Assembly (NCBI GenBank): GCA_937868015.1 | Contig: CALMLW010000132.1 | Span: 1-50,711, forward strand | DNA: 50,711 nt | Direction: 5' to 3' | From: an uncultured Synergistaceae bacterium | GTDB lineage: Bacteria; Synergistota; Synergistia; Synergistales; Aminiphilaceae | Part shown: positions 32,940 to 41,286 of the stretch, piece after piece | How positions within the stretch are numbered: the first letter of the stretch is position 1 | Layout of the letters: each line of letters begins with the position of its first letter | The notes under the pieces: model-generated | Seen by the model: the letters and a program-made list of their open reading frames with translations, nothing else | Database searches by the model: none | Told to the model about the DNA's origin: nothing | Made by a program: the position numbers and the translations under genes

Positions 32940-33953
32940 CTAGTATAGGGCGTCCTCGCAGAGGTCGAAGAGGCCCCGGCGGGAAGGCCGTCGGGAGGCC
33001 ATGTGGAGGAGGATGCGGAGCCGGGCCTCGTACTTGGCCAGGCGGCGGCGCGCCAGGGGAGAGGGGACCAAAAACAGCTCTTCCATGCGAAGGAGAAAGG
33101 CGTCGTAGTCCAGCTTATGGCTCCGCAGGAGGCGCCCCAAGACCACCCCCCCGTGCTCGGAGACCAGATCCTCCGGCAACAGGAGCTCCTCGGCGAGGCG
33201 GTGGGCGTTTTCCTCCTCTCCGTCGTCGCGGGGGGGGGAAAACTCTCCCAGCACCTCGGCCCGGTCCCTGCCCGGCGACAACAGGGCGTACCCCATCATC
33301 TTCGCCAGCACGTAGCGTTGCCATTTCTTGTCCGCATTGAACAATCCCTCCACCACGATGTGTCCCCGATCCCCCCTCCATTCCACCCTTCCCGCGTGCA
33401 CCGCCGCGTCTTTCAGGCGATTACACCGGCCGTAGTCCCGGGGAAGGGCCCCCATCTCCACGGAAAGGCCCTGTTTTCGGGCCACCTCCACGAGGTCCAC
33501 GGGGGGAAGCACCACCCGGGCCTCCTGGAGAAAGCCCCGTACCAACCCCGCCACCACCCCGGCGTCCAGGCGCACCCCCGGGGGAACCTTTAGGGAAGGC
33601 TCCTCCGGATTTTTTTCAGAAACCCTTTTCCGGGGGATCCCGGGAGTAAGGGGGCCCTCTCCGGGAGAGATCTCGGGGAAATCGAAGGCCGAGACGGTGA
33701 CCGGAGGACCTTCGAAGGCCCCCTCCCCGTCGTCAAACCCCGCCCGGGCCAGCTCATCTTCGAACTCGTCGTCGTAGGGCCCTCCGCGAAGGAGGAGGGT
33801 GTAGGCCCGTTGGAGCACCATGTACCGACAGGGGTCTCCTGTGGGGGTATCGGGGTGATACTTTTTCACCCCGGCCCGGTAGGCCTCCCGTAGCTCGTCC
33901 TCTCCCGCCGCAGGCCTCAACCCCAGCACACGCAGACACGTCGCTTTTCGCAT
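32940..33953 (-). CDS. J-domain protein fused to a degenerate IrrE/ImmA-like domain
   Basis: 337 residues. Residues 1-60 are a compact J-domain with HPD at 33-35 (VKKYHPDTPTGDP), expected to stimulate an Hsp70. A low-complexity acidic linker covers about 61-125. Residues of about 150-262 follow the layout of IrrE/ImmA (DUF955) domains: VDLVEVARKQGLSVEM, a beta region with GHIVVEG, then VLAKMMGYALL (215-225) where active proteins have a HExxH helix, and EEENAHRLAEELLLP (246-260) matching the EExAxxFAxxLLMP block. The zinc-binding histidines are missing, so a protease is unlikely; a sensor or scaffold is more plausible. ATG 33953; ribosome site modest. Confidence 0.7.
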   Translation of the reverse strand: MRKATCLRVLGLRPAAGEDELREAYRAGVKKYHPDTPTGDPCRYMVLQRAYTLLLRGGPYDDEFEDELARAGFDDGEGAFEGPPVTVSAFDFPEISPGEGPLTPGIPRKRVSEKNPEEPSLKVPPGVRLDAGVVAGLVRGFLQEARVVLPPVDLVEVARKQGLSVEMGALPRDYGRCNRLKDAAVHAGRVEWRGDRGHIVVEGLFNADKKWQRYVLAKMMGYALLSPGRDRAEVLGEFSPPRDDGEEENAHRLAEELLLPEDLVSEHGGVVLGRLLRSHKLDYDAFLLRMEELFLVPSPLARRRLAKYEARLRILLHMASRRPSRRGLFDLCEDALY

Positions 33954-34257
33954 GGCCTCTTCGCCGATCCTTTCATCGATAAAGCCCCCGTCGCGTCCCT
34001 GGGGCGGGGGAGGGAAGCCAAAAAATCCCTTTAGGAGTATGATGGTCCTATTCTACCGGAAACCGGCCGATTTTCGGTCAGCCGGACGCCTCCGGCGGCG
34101 CCCCCCCGGAGTTGTCTTTTGAGAGGCGGTTTCCCTCAGGCTATCCCCTATCGGTGGTCCCCGGGGCTTTCCGCCCTTTCCTTCCCCCCCGACGGGACGG
34201 CGCCCCCCCTGAAACCATCGACGAATTTTTTTAAAGATCTCGAAGGAGGCCCGAGCC
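33954..34257. other. Divergent intergenic region, no gene seen
   Basis: About 300 bases between the J-domain gene (minus) and the DUF155-like gene (plus). TATGAT at 34038-34043 (plus) and TAGAAT on the minus strand around 34057 are possible -10 elements without good -35 partners. No terminator or RNA recognised. Confidence 0.3.
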
Positions 34258-35373
34258 GTGCGCATCCAAGAAGGCTCCATCCTACTGCTCAAACTCTACG
34301 ACGTGGCGGACGAAATCAATCTGGAGGCCATCCCCCCGGACATTTTCGCCGGGAAGCTCCCCGTGAAGCAGCGGCTCGTGCGCGTGGACGCCAATTCCAT
34401 AGAACTGGTCCGCCCCCCCGTGGCGGTAGATCTGGGGCCCCGCGCCTGGGAGACCGCCGGCGGGCGGCTGGTGCTGGACATCGCGGCTCACTTTTTTGAT
34501 ATGGGCGTCATGGGAGTGGCGGCCCGCATCCCCGTCCGGGACGTGACCCTGGAGGAGTTCTCTCGCCTGGCGCTGGCGTTACAGCAGGATCCCGAGGTGG
34601 ACCGCCAGTTGGCCTGGGAAGTGCGCCACATCCTGGAAGGAGTCGCCCCGGCCCTAGAGGGCCCCCACTCGACCCTCGAATTCGACGAGGAGTTCGCCTT
34701 TTACATAATCCAACGCGCCGATGCCCCCCTTTCCATGAAACATCTGGAATCCCATCCCCTCCTGGTGAGCATGCTCCAGGGGGCCTCGCGCCCCGTGAGC
34801 CCCCAGCAGATGGAGCTGGCGCTGAAGAACTCCTTCTCCTTCCACGAAGACGAAGACCTGGTGGTGCTCAACTACAACAACGCCCTCGTGGTGGACCGGG
34901 AAGATTGCGGCGACGTGCTCCTCCTGGTGGAATACGCCGTGGTCCAGGTACTAGAGATGCGCTACTACAACGACCTTCTGACGAAAAGGCTTCAGGAGCT
35001 CCACGATGACGCCGATCGGAAACTATCACTGATGGAAGCGCTCTTTTCCCGCCAATGGAGCGCCCTATCCCGGCGAGGGATGAAGCTCCTCCTGGAAACT
35101 CGCCTCATGACGGACCATCTCACCTCGGCCGTCCAGGTGACGGAGGACGTGTACTACGCCCAGATCTACTCCCGGGCCCTGCGGATCTTCGACACCCAGC
35201 AATGGCTCGCCAAGGTGGACGAGAAGCTCCGTTCCATGAAGGAAGCCTGCGACCTCATGGAACACGAGATCGAATTCCGGCGGGCCACCATCCTGGAATG
35301 GATCGTCATCGCCCTCATCGCCTTCGAGGGCATCCCCATCATCCGGGAGTTGGCCCGATGGCTCCTCCGGTGA
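34258..35373 (+). CDS. DUF155 (RMD1/RMND1-like) tail-anchored membrane protein
   Basis: 371 residues from a GTG with AAGGAGG eight bases upstream. The N-terminus ILLLKLYDVADEINLE and the later EMRYYNDLLTKRLQELHDD resemble the DUF155/RMD1 family, as does the ending: a coiled-coil helix then ILEWIVIALIAFEGIPII, a single C-terminal membrane anchor. The function of bacterial members is unknown. The family call is by pattern only. Confidence 0.6.
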   Translation: MRIQEGSILLLKLYDVADEINLEAIPPDIFAGKLPVKQRLVRVDANSIELVRPPVAVDLGPRAWETAGGRLVLDIAAHFFDMGVMGVAARIPVRDVTLEEFSRLALALQQDPEVDRQLAWEVRHILEGVAPALEGPHSTLEFDEEFAFYIIQRADAPLSMKHLESHPLLVSMLQGASRPVSPQQMELALKNSFSFHEDEDLVVLNYNNALVVDREDCGDVLLLVEYAVVQVLEMRYYNDLLTKRLQELHDDADRKLSLMEALFSRQWSALSRRGMKLLLETRLMTDHLTSAVQVTEDVYYAQIYSRALRIFDTQQWLAKVDEKLRSMKEACDLMEHEIEFRRATILEWIVIALIAFEGIPIIRELARWLLR

Positions 35374-35388
35374 CGGAAGGCCCCTTGC

Positions 35389-35434
35389 AAAAAAAATCGG
35401 GGCTGGCGATCTCCCTCAGGAGAGGCCCAGCCCC
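35389..35434 (-). terminator. Rho-independent terminator of the M23 peptidase gene
   Basis: On the minus strand an 8-bp stem (35434-35427 with 35406-35399) plus an inner hairpin is followed by A-containing TTTTTTTT (35396-35389). It lies 170 bases after the peptidase stop; an AT-rich stretch (about 35450-35475) lies between. For the plus-strand DUF155 gene there is no T-run. Confidence 0.75.
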
Positions 35435-35602
35435 TAATAAGTTCGAGGATAAATAAAAACCATTAAAAATCCCCTATCCTGCGCCCCCCTCATGGCCGAG
35501 AAGCGCTCCCTTTCTGGGGCCGCCCGCCCCCTCCTCCGGACCGAGCTCGGTCGCTCCCCGAAGCTCTCACCGTGGCTCCAGGCGAGAAAACCATCTCCCC
35601 GG

Positions 35603-36571
35603 CTAGGGCTTCTTCGGAAGGTACTCCACGGGGTTTTTGGCCTTTCCGTTGACGTACACCACAAAGTGCAGATGGTTACACGTGGCTCGGCCCGTGCGAC
35701 CCACCAGGGCCAGGCGCTGCCCCTGGACCACGCGCTGTCCCTTTTTGACTAAAATCTTGCAACCGTGGGCGTAGAGAGTCCGGAGGCCGTTGCCGTGATC
35801 CACCACCACTCGCTGGCCGTATCCCCGGGCTGGTCCCGCCTCCACCACCACGCCTCCCTTGGCCGCCAATATGGGCGTGCCCTTGGGCATGGGGATATCG
35901 ATGCCGTTGTGGAACTGCCCCCGGCGCACCCGGCCGCTTTTGGTCTTTCCCCCGCCGCGCATGCCGAAACCGCTGGATACTCGCCCCACCACGGGCCAGA
36001 TGAGGCCCGCCCGGGACGACCGGCGCCCCCCCTCCACCACCACCGCTTCTTCTTCGGTGGAGGGTTTGGACGGCAGCTTCGGGCCGAAGAGCTTGCGCTG
36101 CTCCGGGGTCATGGCCGCCAGCATGGCCTCCAGGTCGGAGGTGGAAGCGTCGGTTGTTTTACCCTGGGAAGGGGTAACGGAGGAAGCCTGAGGGGGCTTC
36201 GGAGCCGAAGGCCTCTGGGCCACCTTGGCCTCCTGGGACCGGCGGGCCTGGGCCTTGCGGGCTCGAACCTCCATGAGGGTGGCCGGTAGCTCCGAGGAAG
36301 ATCGGGGAATGAGGAGCACCATACCTACGGAAAGGGGGGCCTGGGGGGAAAGGTCGTTGGCCCATAGGAGATACTGAGACTTAACATGATGTTTGGTGGC
36401 AACGGCCTCCGCGTCTTCCCCGGCGCCTACCACGTATTCCGTCCACGGCAGGGGCTTTTCTTTAGCCGGAGACGGCTTCTCAGCCCCTGAGGCCGTACTC
36501 CCGAGAACCACTCCCAAAAAGAGAAAACAGAGGAACACCGCCGCAAAGTGCGTTCGTCGAGTCCGATTCAT
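35603..36571 (-). CDS. Exported LysM-like/M23 peptidoglycan endopeptidase
   Basis: 322 residues. Signal peptide (about 1-29). Residues of about 43-90 have a LysM-like fold (TEYVVGAGEDAEAVATKHHV ... LSVGMVLLIP), then a Pro/Ser/Lys-rich linker, then the M23 domain with zinc ligands His221 and Asp225 (FHNGIDIP) and the HLHF motif (His300/His302). All catalytic residues are present, so it can cut peptidoglycan crosslinks in the envelope, or activate as a cell-division hydrolase. Own promoter at 36622-36650. Confidence 0.92.
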   Translation of the reverse strand: MNRTRRTHFAAVFLCFLFLGVVLGSTASGAEKPSPAKEKPLPWTEYVVGAGEDAEAVATKHHVKSQYLLWANDLSPQAPLSVGMVLLIPRSSSELPATLMEVRARKAQARRSQEAKVAQRPSAPKPPQASSVTPSQGKTTDASTSDLEAMLAAMTPEQRKLFGPKLPSKPSTEEEAVVVEGGRRSSRAGLIWPVVGRVSSGFGMRGGGKTKSGRVRRGQFHNGIDIPMPKGTPILAAKGGVVVEAGPARGYGQRVVVDHGNGLRTLYAHGCKILVKKGQRVVQGQRLALVGRTGRATCNHLHFVVYVNGKAKNPVEYLPKKP

Positions 36572-36621
36572 CGCCTCTTATTCCCCCTCGCTCTTAAGAC
36601 CTAGATCAGGGCATGGGTGGC

Positions 36622-36650
36622 ATTATAGCCCAAAAAGTCCCCTCTGTCTC
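36622..36650 (-). promoter_or_regulatory. Promoter of the M23 peptidase gene
   Basis: Minus strand: -35 GAGACA (36650-36645), 17-base spacer, -10 TATAAT (36627-36622). About 50 bases before the ATG. Confidence 0.65.
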
Positions 36651-36692
36651 CGTCATATGACGGGTATGCTGTATAATCTGCGCACAGCATAC
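36650..36692. promoter_or_regulatory. Two inverted repeats abutting the M23 promoter (operator candidates)
   Basis: CCGTCATATGACGG (36650-36663) is a perfect 14-bp palindrome touching the -35. Right next to it GTATGCTGT (36664-36672) and ACAGCATAC (36684-36692) form a 9-bp inverted repeat with an 11-base centre. Together they look like a regulator-binding region. The second repeat could also form a hairpin in readthrough from the upstream gene. Confidence 0.5.
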
Positions 36693-36709
36693 AATATTTT
36701 TGCGCTGCG

Positions 36710-37888
36710 TCATGGCAGCGTCGCCGGGTCTCCCAGGGCTCTTTCCACCGTTTTAAGCCATTGGTGCATCTGCACCATGCGAAATATATTCAACGTGGTA
36801 AAGCGCCCGTCTTCTAAGCCGCCGCAGGAATCGTCCCTCAGGGCTCCCTCGTAGACCCCCGGGCCGAAGGTGAGGACCACGTCCTCCTTGGGGGGATAGG
36901 TGGCCCCCTTGACTTGACAGATCAAAGCCCCCCCTCCGTCGTCGCGGACATAGCGGGAGACGGAGTAAATGTGCCGCCCCAAGGCCCCGGAGCCGTCTTC
37001 GAAGCGCTCTCGACGACCGTACCCCTCGCCCTTCAGGATCTCTTCTCCGTCCAGGATCTCCCGATGCCCCACGTCTTTCCGCCGGTAAAAGTGCCTTATA
37101 TAAAGCCGAAGTCCCTCCAAAAGCCGCGACGCCGAGGAAGCCAATCGAAGGTCTTCTTCCGGGTCCAGCGTATGCCCCGCCATGAGGGGCCTCCACAGGA
37201 GGGAGAGGGCAGTATCTTCTTCTTCGCCACCGGAAGACCCCTGGCTGAGCCCCGTCAAAAGGGCGGCGACGGCCGCCACGACGGGGTAAAACCACCGCTG
37301 GGGGTGGACTTTTACCAGGGCCGCCACCATGCCGTGGCGCTTGAGGGGACCCAAACCCCGCTCCCCCGGATCCAGGTCGAAGCCGAAGCCCCAGGGAGCC
37401 CCGTGGTCCCTCCCCCGGGATAGGAGCAATCTCTCCTCCTCCCCCTGGAAGGGAAAGCAGGGGCGCAGCACCCCCGGAGATCCTAGTTCGGGAAAGCATG
37501 CCAGCCAGAGCCCTCGGCGCCGGTCTTCCGAGAGGACCCGCAGGTCCCTTTCTCGAAGGACGCTCCGAGGCTCGTGCAGCGCTCCCAAAAAAAAGTTGAG
37601 CTTGTGCCGGAAACGATCCCGGACGAGGGGCAGGGTCAAAAGCTGGGCCACCAACGACCGGGACGCCCGGAAGATGGTGTCGGCGTCGTAGGACCGCAGC
37701 TCCTTCTTGCCCGTCTTGATCTGAAGGCCCTTTCCGGACTCCACCCAGGAAAGCCTCACGAGTTTTTTCTTTCCCGTGGCCAAGTTCTCGATGACACAGT
37801 GGGGCCCCTTGCCGCCGAGGGTCAACGACAGGGAAAGAAATTCGTCCACTCGCTCGTAGGCCAGCACTTGTTTCGGTTCAAAAGCCAC
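36710..37888 (-). CDS. Protein of unknown function with one membrane segment
   Basis: 392 residues from a GTG at 37888 with GAGGTGAGG upstream. The N-terminal 100 residues look like a PilZ-sized beta domain (ECVxxx-like HCVIENLATGKKKLVRLSW) but without recognised PilZ residues. One membrane segment at about 200-217 (FYPVVAAVAALLTGL). The C-terminal part has mixed charge. No family recognised. It is 50 bases downstream of the degenerate-GGDEF gene on the same strand. Confidence 0.7.
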   Translation of the reverse strand: MAFEPKQVLAYERVDEFLSLSLTLGGKGPHCVIENLATGKKKLVRLSWVESGKGLQIKTGKKELRSYDADTIFRASRSLVAQLLTLPLVRDRFRHKLNFFLGALHEPRSVLRERDLRVLSEDRRRGLWLACFPELGSPGVLRPCFPFQGEEERLLLSRGRDHGAPWGFGFDLDPGERGLGPLKRHGMVAALVKVHPQRWFYPVVAAVAALLTGLSQGSSGGEEEDTALSLLWRPLMAGHTLDPEEDLRLASSASRLLEGLRLYIRHFYRRKDVGHREILDGEEILKGEGYGRRERFEDGSGALGRHIYSVSRYVRDDGGGALICQVKGATYPPKEDVVLTFGPGVYEGALRDDSCGGLEDGRFTTLNIFRMVQMHQWLKTVERALGDPATLP

Positions 37889-37937
37889 GCGACCTCACCT
37901 CGCGCCTTTCTACGCCCCTCCCACCCCCTAGCCCTTC

Positions 37938-39101
37938 TCACTCCATCTCTTCCTTGGGAGAAAAGGTCTTCAGGGAACTCTGGAGGGATTCCAGGAGCGT
38001 GTGCACGTGCAACGCCTCCGTGCCCTTATAGAAATAAAAACCCGCCTTGAATTCATACTGAAACTTCATTCCCGTCTTGGCAAAGCCTACCATGAGGGCC
38101 ATGGCCTGGTCGTACACGCGCCGCACCAACGCCTGGGCCCCCCCCAGGGGGGTCTCGGGGAGGATCAGGAACACGTCGCCGTTGCGGAGGGCAAATCCCA
38201 GGTCGCAGGTGCGGATCATACCCCTCACCAGTTTGGCGAAATCCTCCCGCACCAAACGCTCCTCCGTCGGACTCACCACGCCCCGGAGATCCAGGCGCAA
38301 CCACACCCCCGTCATCCACCGGCGGTAGCGGTAATCCCGGGCGATCTCCTCCTCACAGCGGGGCTTTACGAAGGCCTCGTTAAAAAGACCCGTGCGGGGA
38401 TCGATCAAGGGGACCCCTTCCGAGGGTCGGCCGGAAGATCTGTCCTCTGTGGGCTCCTCGGAGCGTCCGGGGGAAAGGAGGAAGAGCACGGCCCCCTCTT
38501 CCATCAGGGGAACCTGCTCCTGCAGCCAGGGCTTCCCCTGAAAGAGCACCTCTTGGGCGCCGATATCCATGAAGCTATCCACGAACTTCCCCTCCAGGGG
38601 AGGGGGGACCTCCGCCAGGAGGGGCACCATGGCGGGAGACACCCCCCGTACCACCCCCCTGGTGTCCGAGAGGATCACCGGTAAGGGGAGCTGGCCCACC
38701 ACCTTGGCGATGGTGTCAAGGCAAGGCGGGGATTCCTCCCTCGAGGCGCTGCCCTCCGCGCACCGGGAGGACACGACCTCAAGGCCCCCCAGGGCCAATC
38801 CCGCCAAGAGTAGGGCCACCCCCGCCCAAGCCACCACCCCGGGGGCCCCCGCCGCCAGGGCGGAGGGCGGAAGCAATATGCCCTGGGCCATGAGCTGCAG
38901 GGCTCCCCTCCCCCGCCGCACCCCCCGGAGCGTCAAAAGGACGTAAAGGGTGCTACAAAAGCCATAGGCCAGGATCACGCCCCCCCAGAGGGGGAGGGGA
39001 AGGGCCGCCTCCCCGACGGGAGACCCCAGGGCCAGGACAAATAGCAAAATCGGCACCGAACAGAAGGGAGGGATGAGCATCAAATCTCCGACTTGCGCCA
39101 C
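37938..39101 (-). CDS. Membrane protein with PAS-like and degenerate GGDEF domains
   Basis: 387 residues from GTG 39101, chosen for GGAGG six bases upstream; ATG 39080 is an alternative. Four to five N-terminal membrane helices (to about 125), a PAS-like region (about 140-225, PLPVILSDTRGVVRGVSPAM), then a GGDEF-fold domain from DPRTGLFNEAFVKP. The signature loop is RNGDVF instead of GGDEF, and the metal site is altered, so cyclase activity is unlikely; it may bind nucleotide or act as a sensor scaffold. Confidence 0.75.
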   Translation of the reverse strand: MAQVGDLMLIPPFCSVPILLFVLALGSPVGEAALPLPLWGGVILAYGFCSTLYVLLTLRGVRRGRGALQLMAQGILLPPSALAAGAPGVVAWAGVALLLAGLALGGLEVVSSRCAEGSASREESPPCLDTIAKVVGQLPLPVILSDTRGVVRGVSPAMVPLLAEVPPPLEGKFVDSFMDIGAQEVLFQGKPWLQEQVPLMEEGAVLFLLSPGRSEEPTEDRSSGRPSEGVPLIDPRTGLFNEAFVKPRCEEEIARDYRYRRWMTGVWLRLDLRGVVSPTEERLVREDFAKLVRGMIRTCDLGFALRNGDVFLILPETPLGGAQALVRRVYDQAMALMVGFAKTGMKFQYEFKAGFYFYKGTEALHVHTLLESLQSSLKTFSPKEEME

Positions 39102-39265
39102 GCCCTTCCTCCCCCTTCGTTTCACCGCCCGACCCTCGCGAAACTCCTGGGCATCGCGTCCGAGTCCTCGCTCCCCATGCCCCTGCGCCTCGAGGCCCGG
39201 GGAAAATACCGCCACCTCGGCGGGCTTCCCCATGACGCCACGCCAAGGGCAGAAAAAGGACCAGA

Positions 39266-39739
39266 CTAGAGCATCAACGATCCTGCCTGGTCTTCCCGAA
39301 GGCGCTGGTACATCGCCAGGGCCTCCTGCATGTGCCCCCGCTCCATATCGGCGATGTCTGAGAAGATCTTGGCCCCTTCGGGGTCTGCGGCGTGGCGCGC
39401 CATCTGATCGTACATCTCCGCCGCCCGCATCTCCGTGACGTACACCGTGGAGGCGATGCGCACCAGGGCATAGTGGTTTCGAAACTCGTCCGCCTGCACC
39501 ACCAGCCCCGGATCGACGCCAAAGGAGGGGTCAAGATTCACTTCCTCGCCGAAAAGCCGGGCATAATACCCCGAAAGGGAGCGCCGGTGCTGATCTTCCC
39601 ACTCCGCCAGCCCCTCGATCTGCTCCTTCGCCGCTCCCGAGGTCTCCTGCGCCCACTGGCGATAAAAAGCCGCCGCGTGATACTCCGAGTGGATGGCATA
39701 CCGCAGGGCGTGTTTCATGTCGAAGGCTCGTTCCGTCAT
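39266..39739 (-). CDS. Ferritin-like (rubrerythrin-family) diiron protein
   Basis: 157 residues, all helical. Carboxylate and His positions fit a four-helix diiron bundle: HSEYHAAAFYRQWAQE, EWEDQHRRS, RIASTVYVTEMRAAEMYDQMA, and DIADMERGHMQEAL. There is no rubredoxin Cys4 tail, so it resembles erythrin/ferritin-like proteins, with roles in iron handling or peroxide protection in anaerobes. ATG 39739 with AAGGGGGAAGG. Confidence 0.85.
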   Translation of the reverse strand: MTERAFDMKHALRYAIHSEYHAAAFYRQWAQETSGAAKEQIEGLAEWEDQHRRSLSGYYARLFGEEVNLDPSFGVDPGLVVQADEFRNHYALVRIASTVYVTEMRAAEMYDQMARHAADPEGAKIFSDIADMERGHMQEALAMYQRLREDQAGSLML

Positions 39740-39786
39740 GGTCCTTCCCCCTTAATAAAAAAGGTATCGACGCCCGTCACCCTCGG

Positions 39787-39816
39787 ATTATACTCAAAAT
39801 GTTCCCGAACAAACAA
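39787..39816 (-). promoter_or_regulatory. Promoter of the ferritin-like gene
   Basis: Minus strand: TATAAT (39792-39787) and TTGTTT (39816-39811) with an 18-base spacer, about 50 bases before the ATG. Confidence 0.55.
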
Positions 39817-39912
39817 GGGGCACCCCGGGCGCCTAATCCAGCGGCGGTACCCCCCGCTAAAAGGTCGTCGTAGGGGGAAAAAGCGCCATCGTCCGGGGTA
39901 GAACCCTTTAGA

Positions 39913-40374
39913 CTAGAAAAAGTTCGAGGGCCACAGGCGCCCCACCCAGCCGTAGACGAGCTCCGCGTGATCCGGGGAGAAGGCAAACTCGGCAAAGGCC
40001 CCCATGGGAATCACGGAGCGGAGAATCGTCATCATCCCTTCCCCTTCGTCCCGGCGCCCCACGTGGGCCAGGGCCGTTTCGCAGATGATGAAGGCCGTGG
40101 CAATGTAGTACCACCCCGTGGTCTCGGGAAGACGGGCATAGGTCACCGCCGTGACGGCGCACCAGGCGGCCCACCCCCCTCGAAGGTAGGACTCTATCAC
40201 CATGCCCAGGAATTCTCCCACATCCTGGGTCACCTTCCCCAGACGCTCTTCACCGGGAAGGGGCACCAGGGCGTCGCGAGCTTTGGCCACCACGGGCAGG
40301 ATGAAACGGACGTAGAGCAGAGCGAAGGCCAGGGCAAAGAGCGCCATACGAGAGGCGTAGTTGAAATACAACAT
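39913..40374 (-). CDS. Small membrane protein, unknown function
   Basis: 153 residues from ATG 40374, four bases after the aldolase stop, with GGAAAG upstream. Hydrophobic segments at about 10-30, 65-82, 87-104 and 115-130 suggest three or four membrane helices. No family recognised. It is the second gene of a pair with the class II aldolase. Confidence 0.7.
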   Translation of the reverse strand: MLYFNYASRMALFALAFALLYVRFILPVVAKARDALVPLPGEERLGKVTQDVGEFLGMVIESYLRGGWAAWCAVTAVTYARLPETTGWYYIATAFIICETALAHVGRRDEGEGMMTILRSVIPMGAFAEFAFSPDHAELVYGWVGRLWPSNFF

Positions 40375-40378
40375 GACG

Positions 40379-41035
40379 TTATCTTTCCTCCTCGGCCCCT
40401 TGGCCGTAATGGACAAATTTTTTCCGCACCCGGACCATCTCTTCCTCGCCCAGCGTCGCCGGAGTCCCCACGCACCGGGCGCGCCACCAGAGCTCCGCCA
40501 CAAACTCGATTTCCTCCGCCACGGCGAAGGCCCGTTCCAAGCTTCGCCCCAGGGCCAACAGGCCGTGGTGGGCCAAAAGCGTGGCGTCCCGGCACGCCAG
40601 GCAGGCGGCGGCCCCCCTCGCCAGCTCTTCGGTGCCAAAGGTGGCGTAGGAGGCGCAGGGCACGTCCAGGCCCGCAAAGGCCACCAGGTAGTGCACTGCG
40701 GGGATGGTCTCCCCCAGGCAGGCCACCGTGGTGGCAAAGGGAGAATGGGTGTGTACCACCGCCCCGGCGTCGGGGCGACGGTGGTAGACCTCCCGGTGCA
40801 ACGCCATCTCCGACGAAGGGGCCCGAGAGCCCTCCCGCACCCTCCCCTCCAGGTCGAGCACCACCATGTCCTCCGGCCGGAGCTCGAAGTAGTCCAATCC
40901 GCTGGGAGTCAGGGCCCAGAGTCCCTCGTCCCGCCGGAGAACGCTCAGGTTTCCCCCCGTGCCCCGGGTGAGTCCCGCCGTCACCATCCGACGGCCAAAG
41001 AGCACCAACTGCTCTCGTTCCCTTTCAAGAAGCAC
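40379..41035 (-). CDS. Class II aldolase/adducin family protein
   Basis: 218 residues from a GTG at 41035 with GGAGGTG six bases upstream. Family features: RGTGGNLSVL, SSEMALHREVY, the zinc pair in VVHTHSPFATTV, and LLAHHGLLALG. These place it with L-fuculose-1-phosphate and ribulose-1-phosphate aldolases. Possible substrates include sugar phosphates or 5-deoxy sugars from SAM by-products; the exact one is unknown. Confidence 0.85.
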   Translation of the reverse strand: MLLEREREQLVLFGRRMVTAGLTRGTGGNLSVLRRDEGLWALTPSGLDYFELRPEDMVVLDLEGRVREGSRAPSSEMALHREVYHRRPDAGAVVHTHSPFATTVACLGETIPAVHYLVAFAGLDVPCASYATFGTEELARGAAACLACRDATLLAHHGLLALGRSLERAFAVAEEIEFVAELWWRARCVGTPATLGEEEMVRVRKKFVHYGQGAEEER

Positions 41036-41069
41036 CTAACCCACCTCCCCCAGGTCCCCTACGGGGAGC

Positions 41070-41075
41070 ATTATA
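41070..41075 (-). promoter_or_regulatory. -10 element of the aldolase gene
   Basis: Perfect TATAAT on the minus strand, 35 bases before the GTG start. No clear -35. Confidence 0.45.
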
Positions 41076-41206
41076 CACAGGAAAGGAACCTTGCGGAGCG
41101 GATCGGAAAAGATGATCGCCTCTCCGGCGGACCCGGGCGAAACCTGCCCCAATTACGGGTTTGCCGCGCCGGAGTTATGGATCCGAAAGACGAGGCATCT
41201 TTGGGC

Positions 41207-41234
41207 TTGACAGCTCCGCCCCCGGTGTTACCCT
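41207..41234 (+). promoter_or_regulatory. Promoter of the pantothenate operon
   Basis: Consensus -35 TTGACA (41207-41212), 16-base spacer, weak -10 TACCCT (41229-41234). The leader to panC would be about 45 bases. Confidence 0.55.
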
Positions 41235-41286
41235 TGTCGGGCATCTTTCTCGCCACAAAACTGGAAAGCTCGGGAGGTTTCGAATT

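Noticed and set aside
41161-41286. N-terminal extension of panC from ATG-like codons upstream
   Set aside because: It would start upstream of the -35/-10 promoter; ATG 41287 has a good ribosome site and the family start MRIV.
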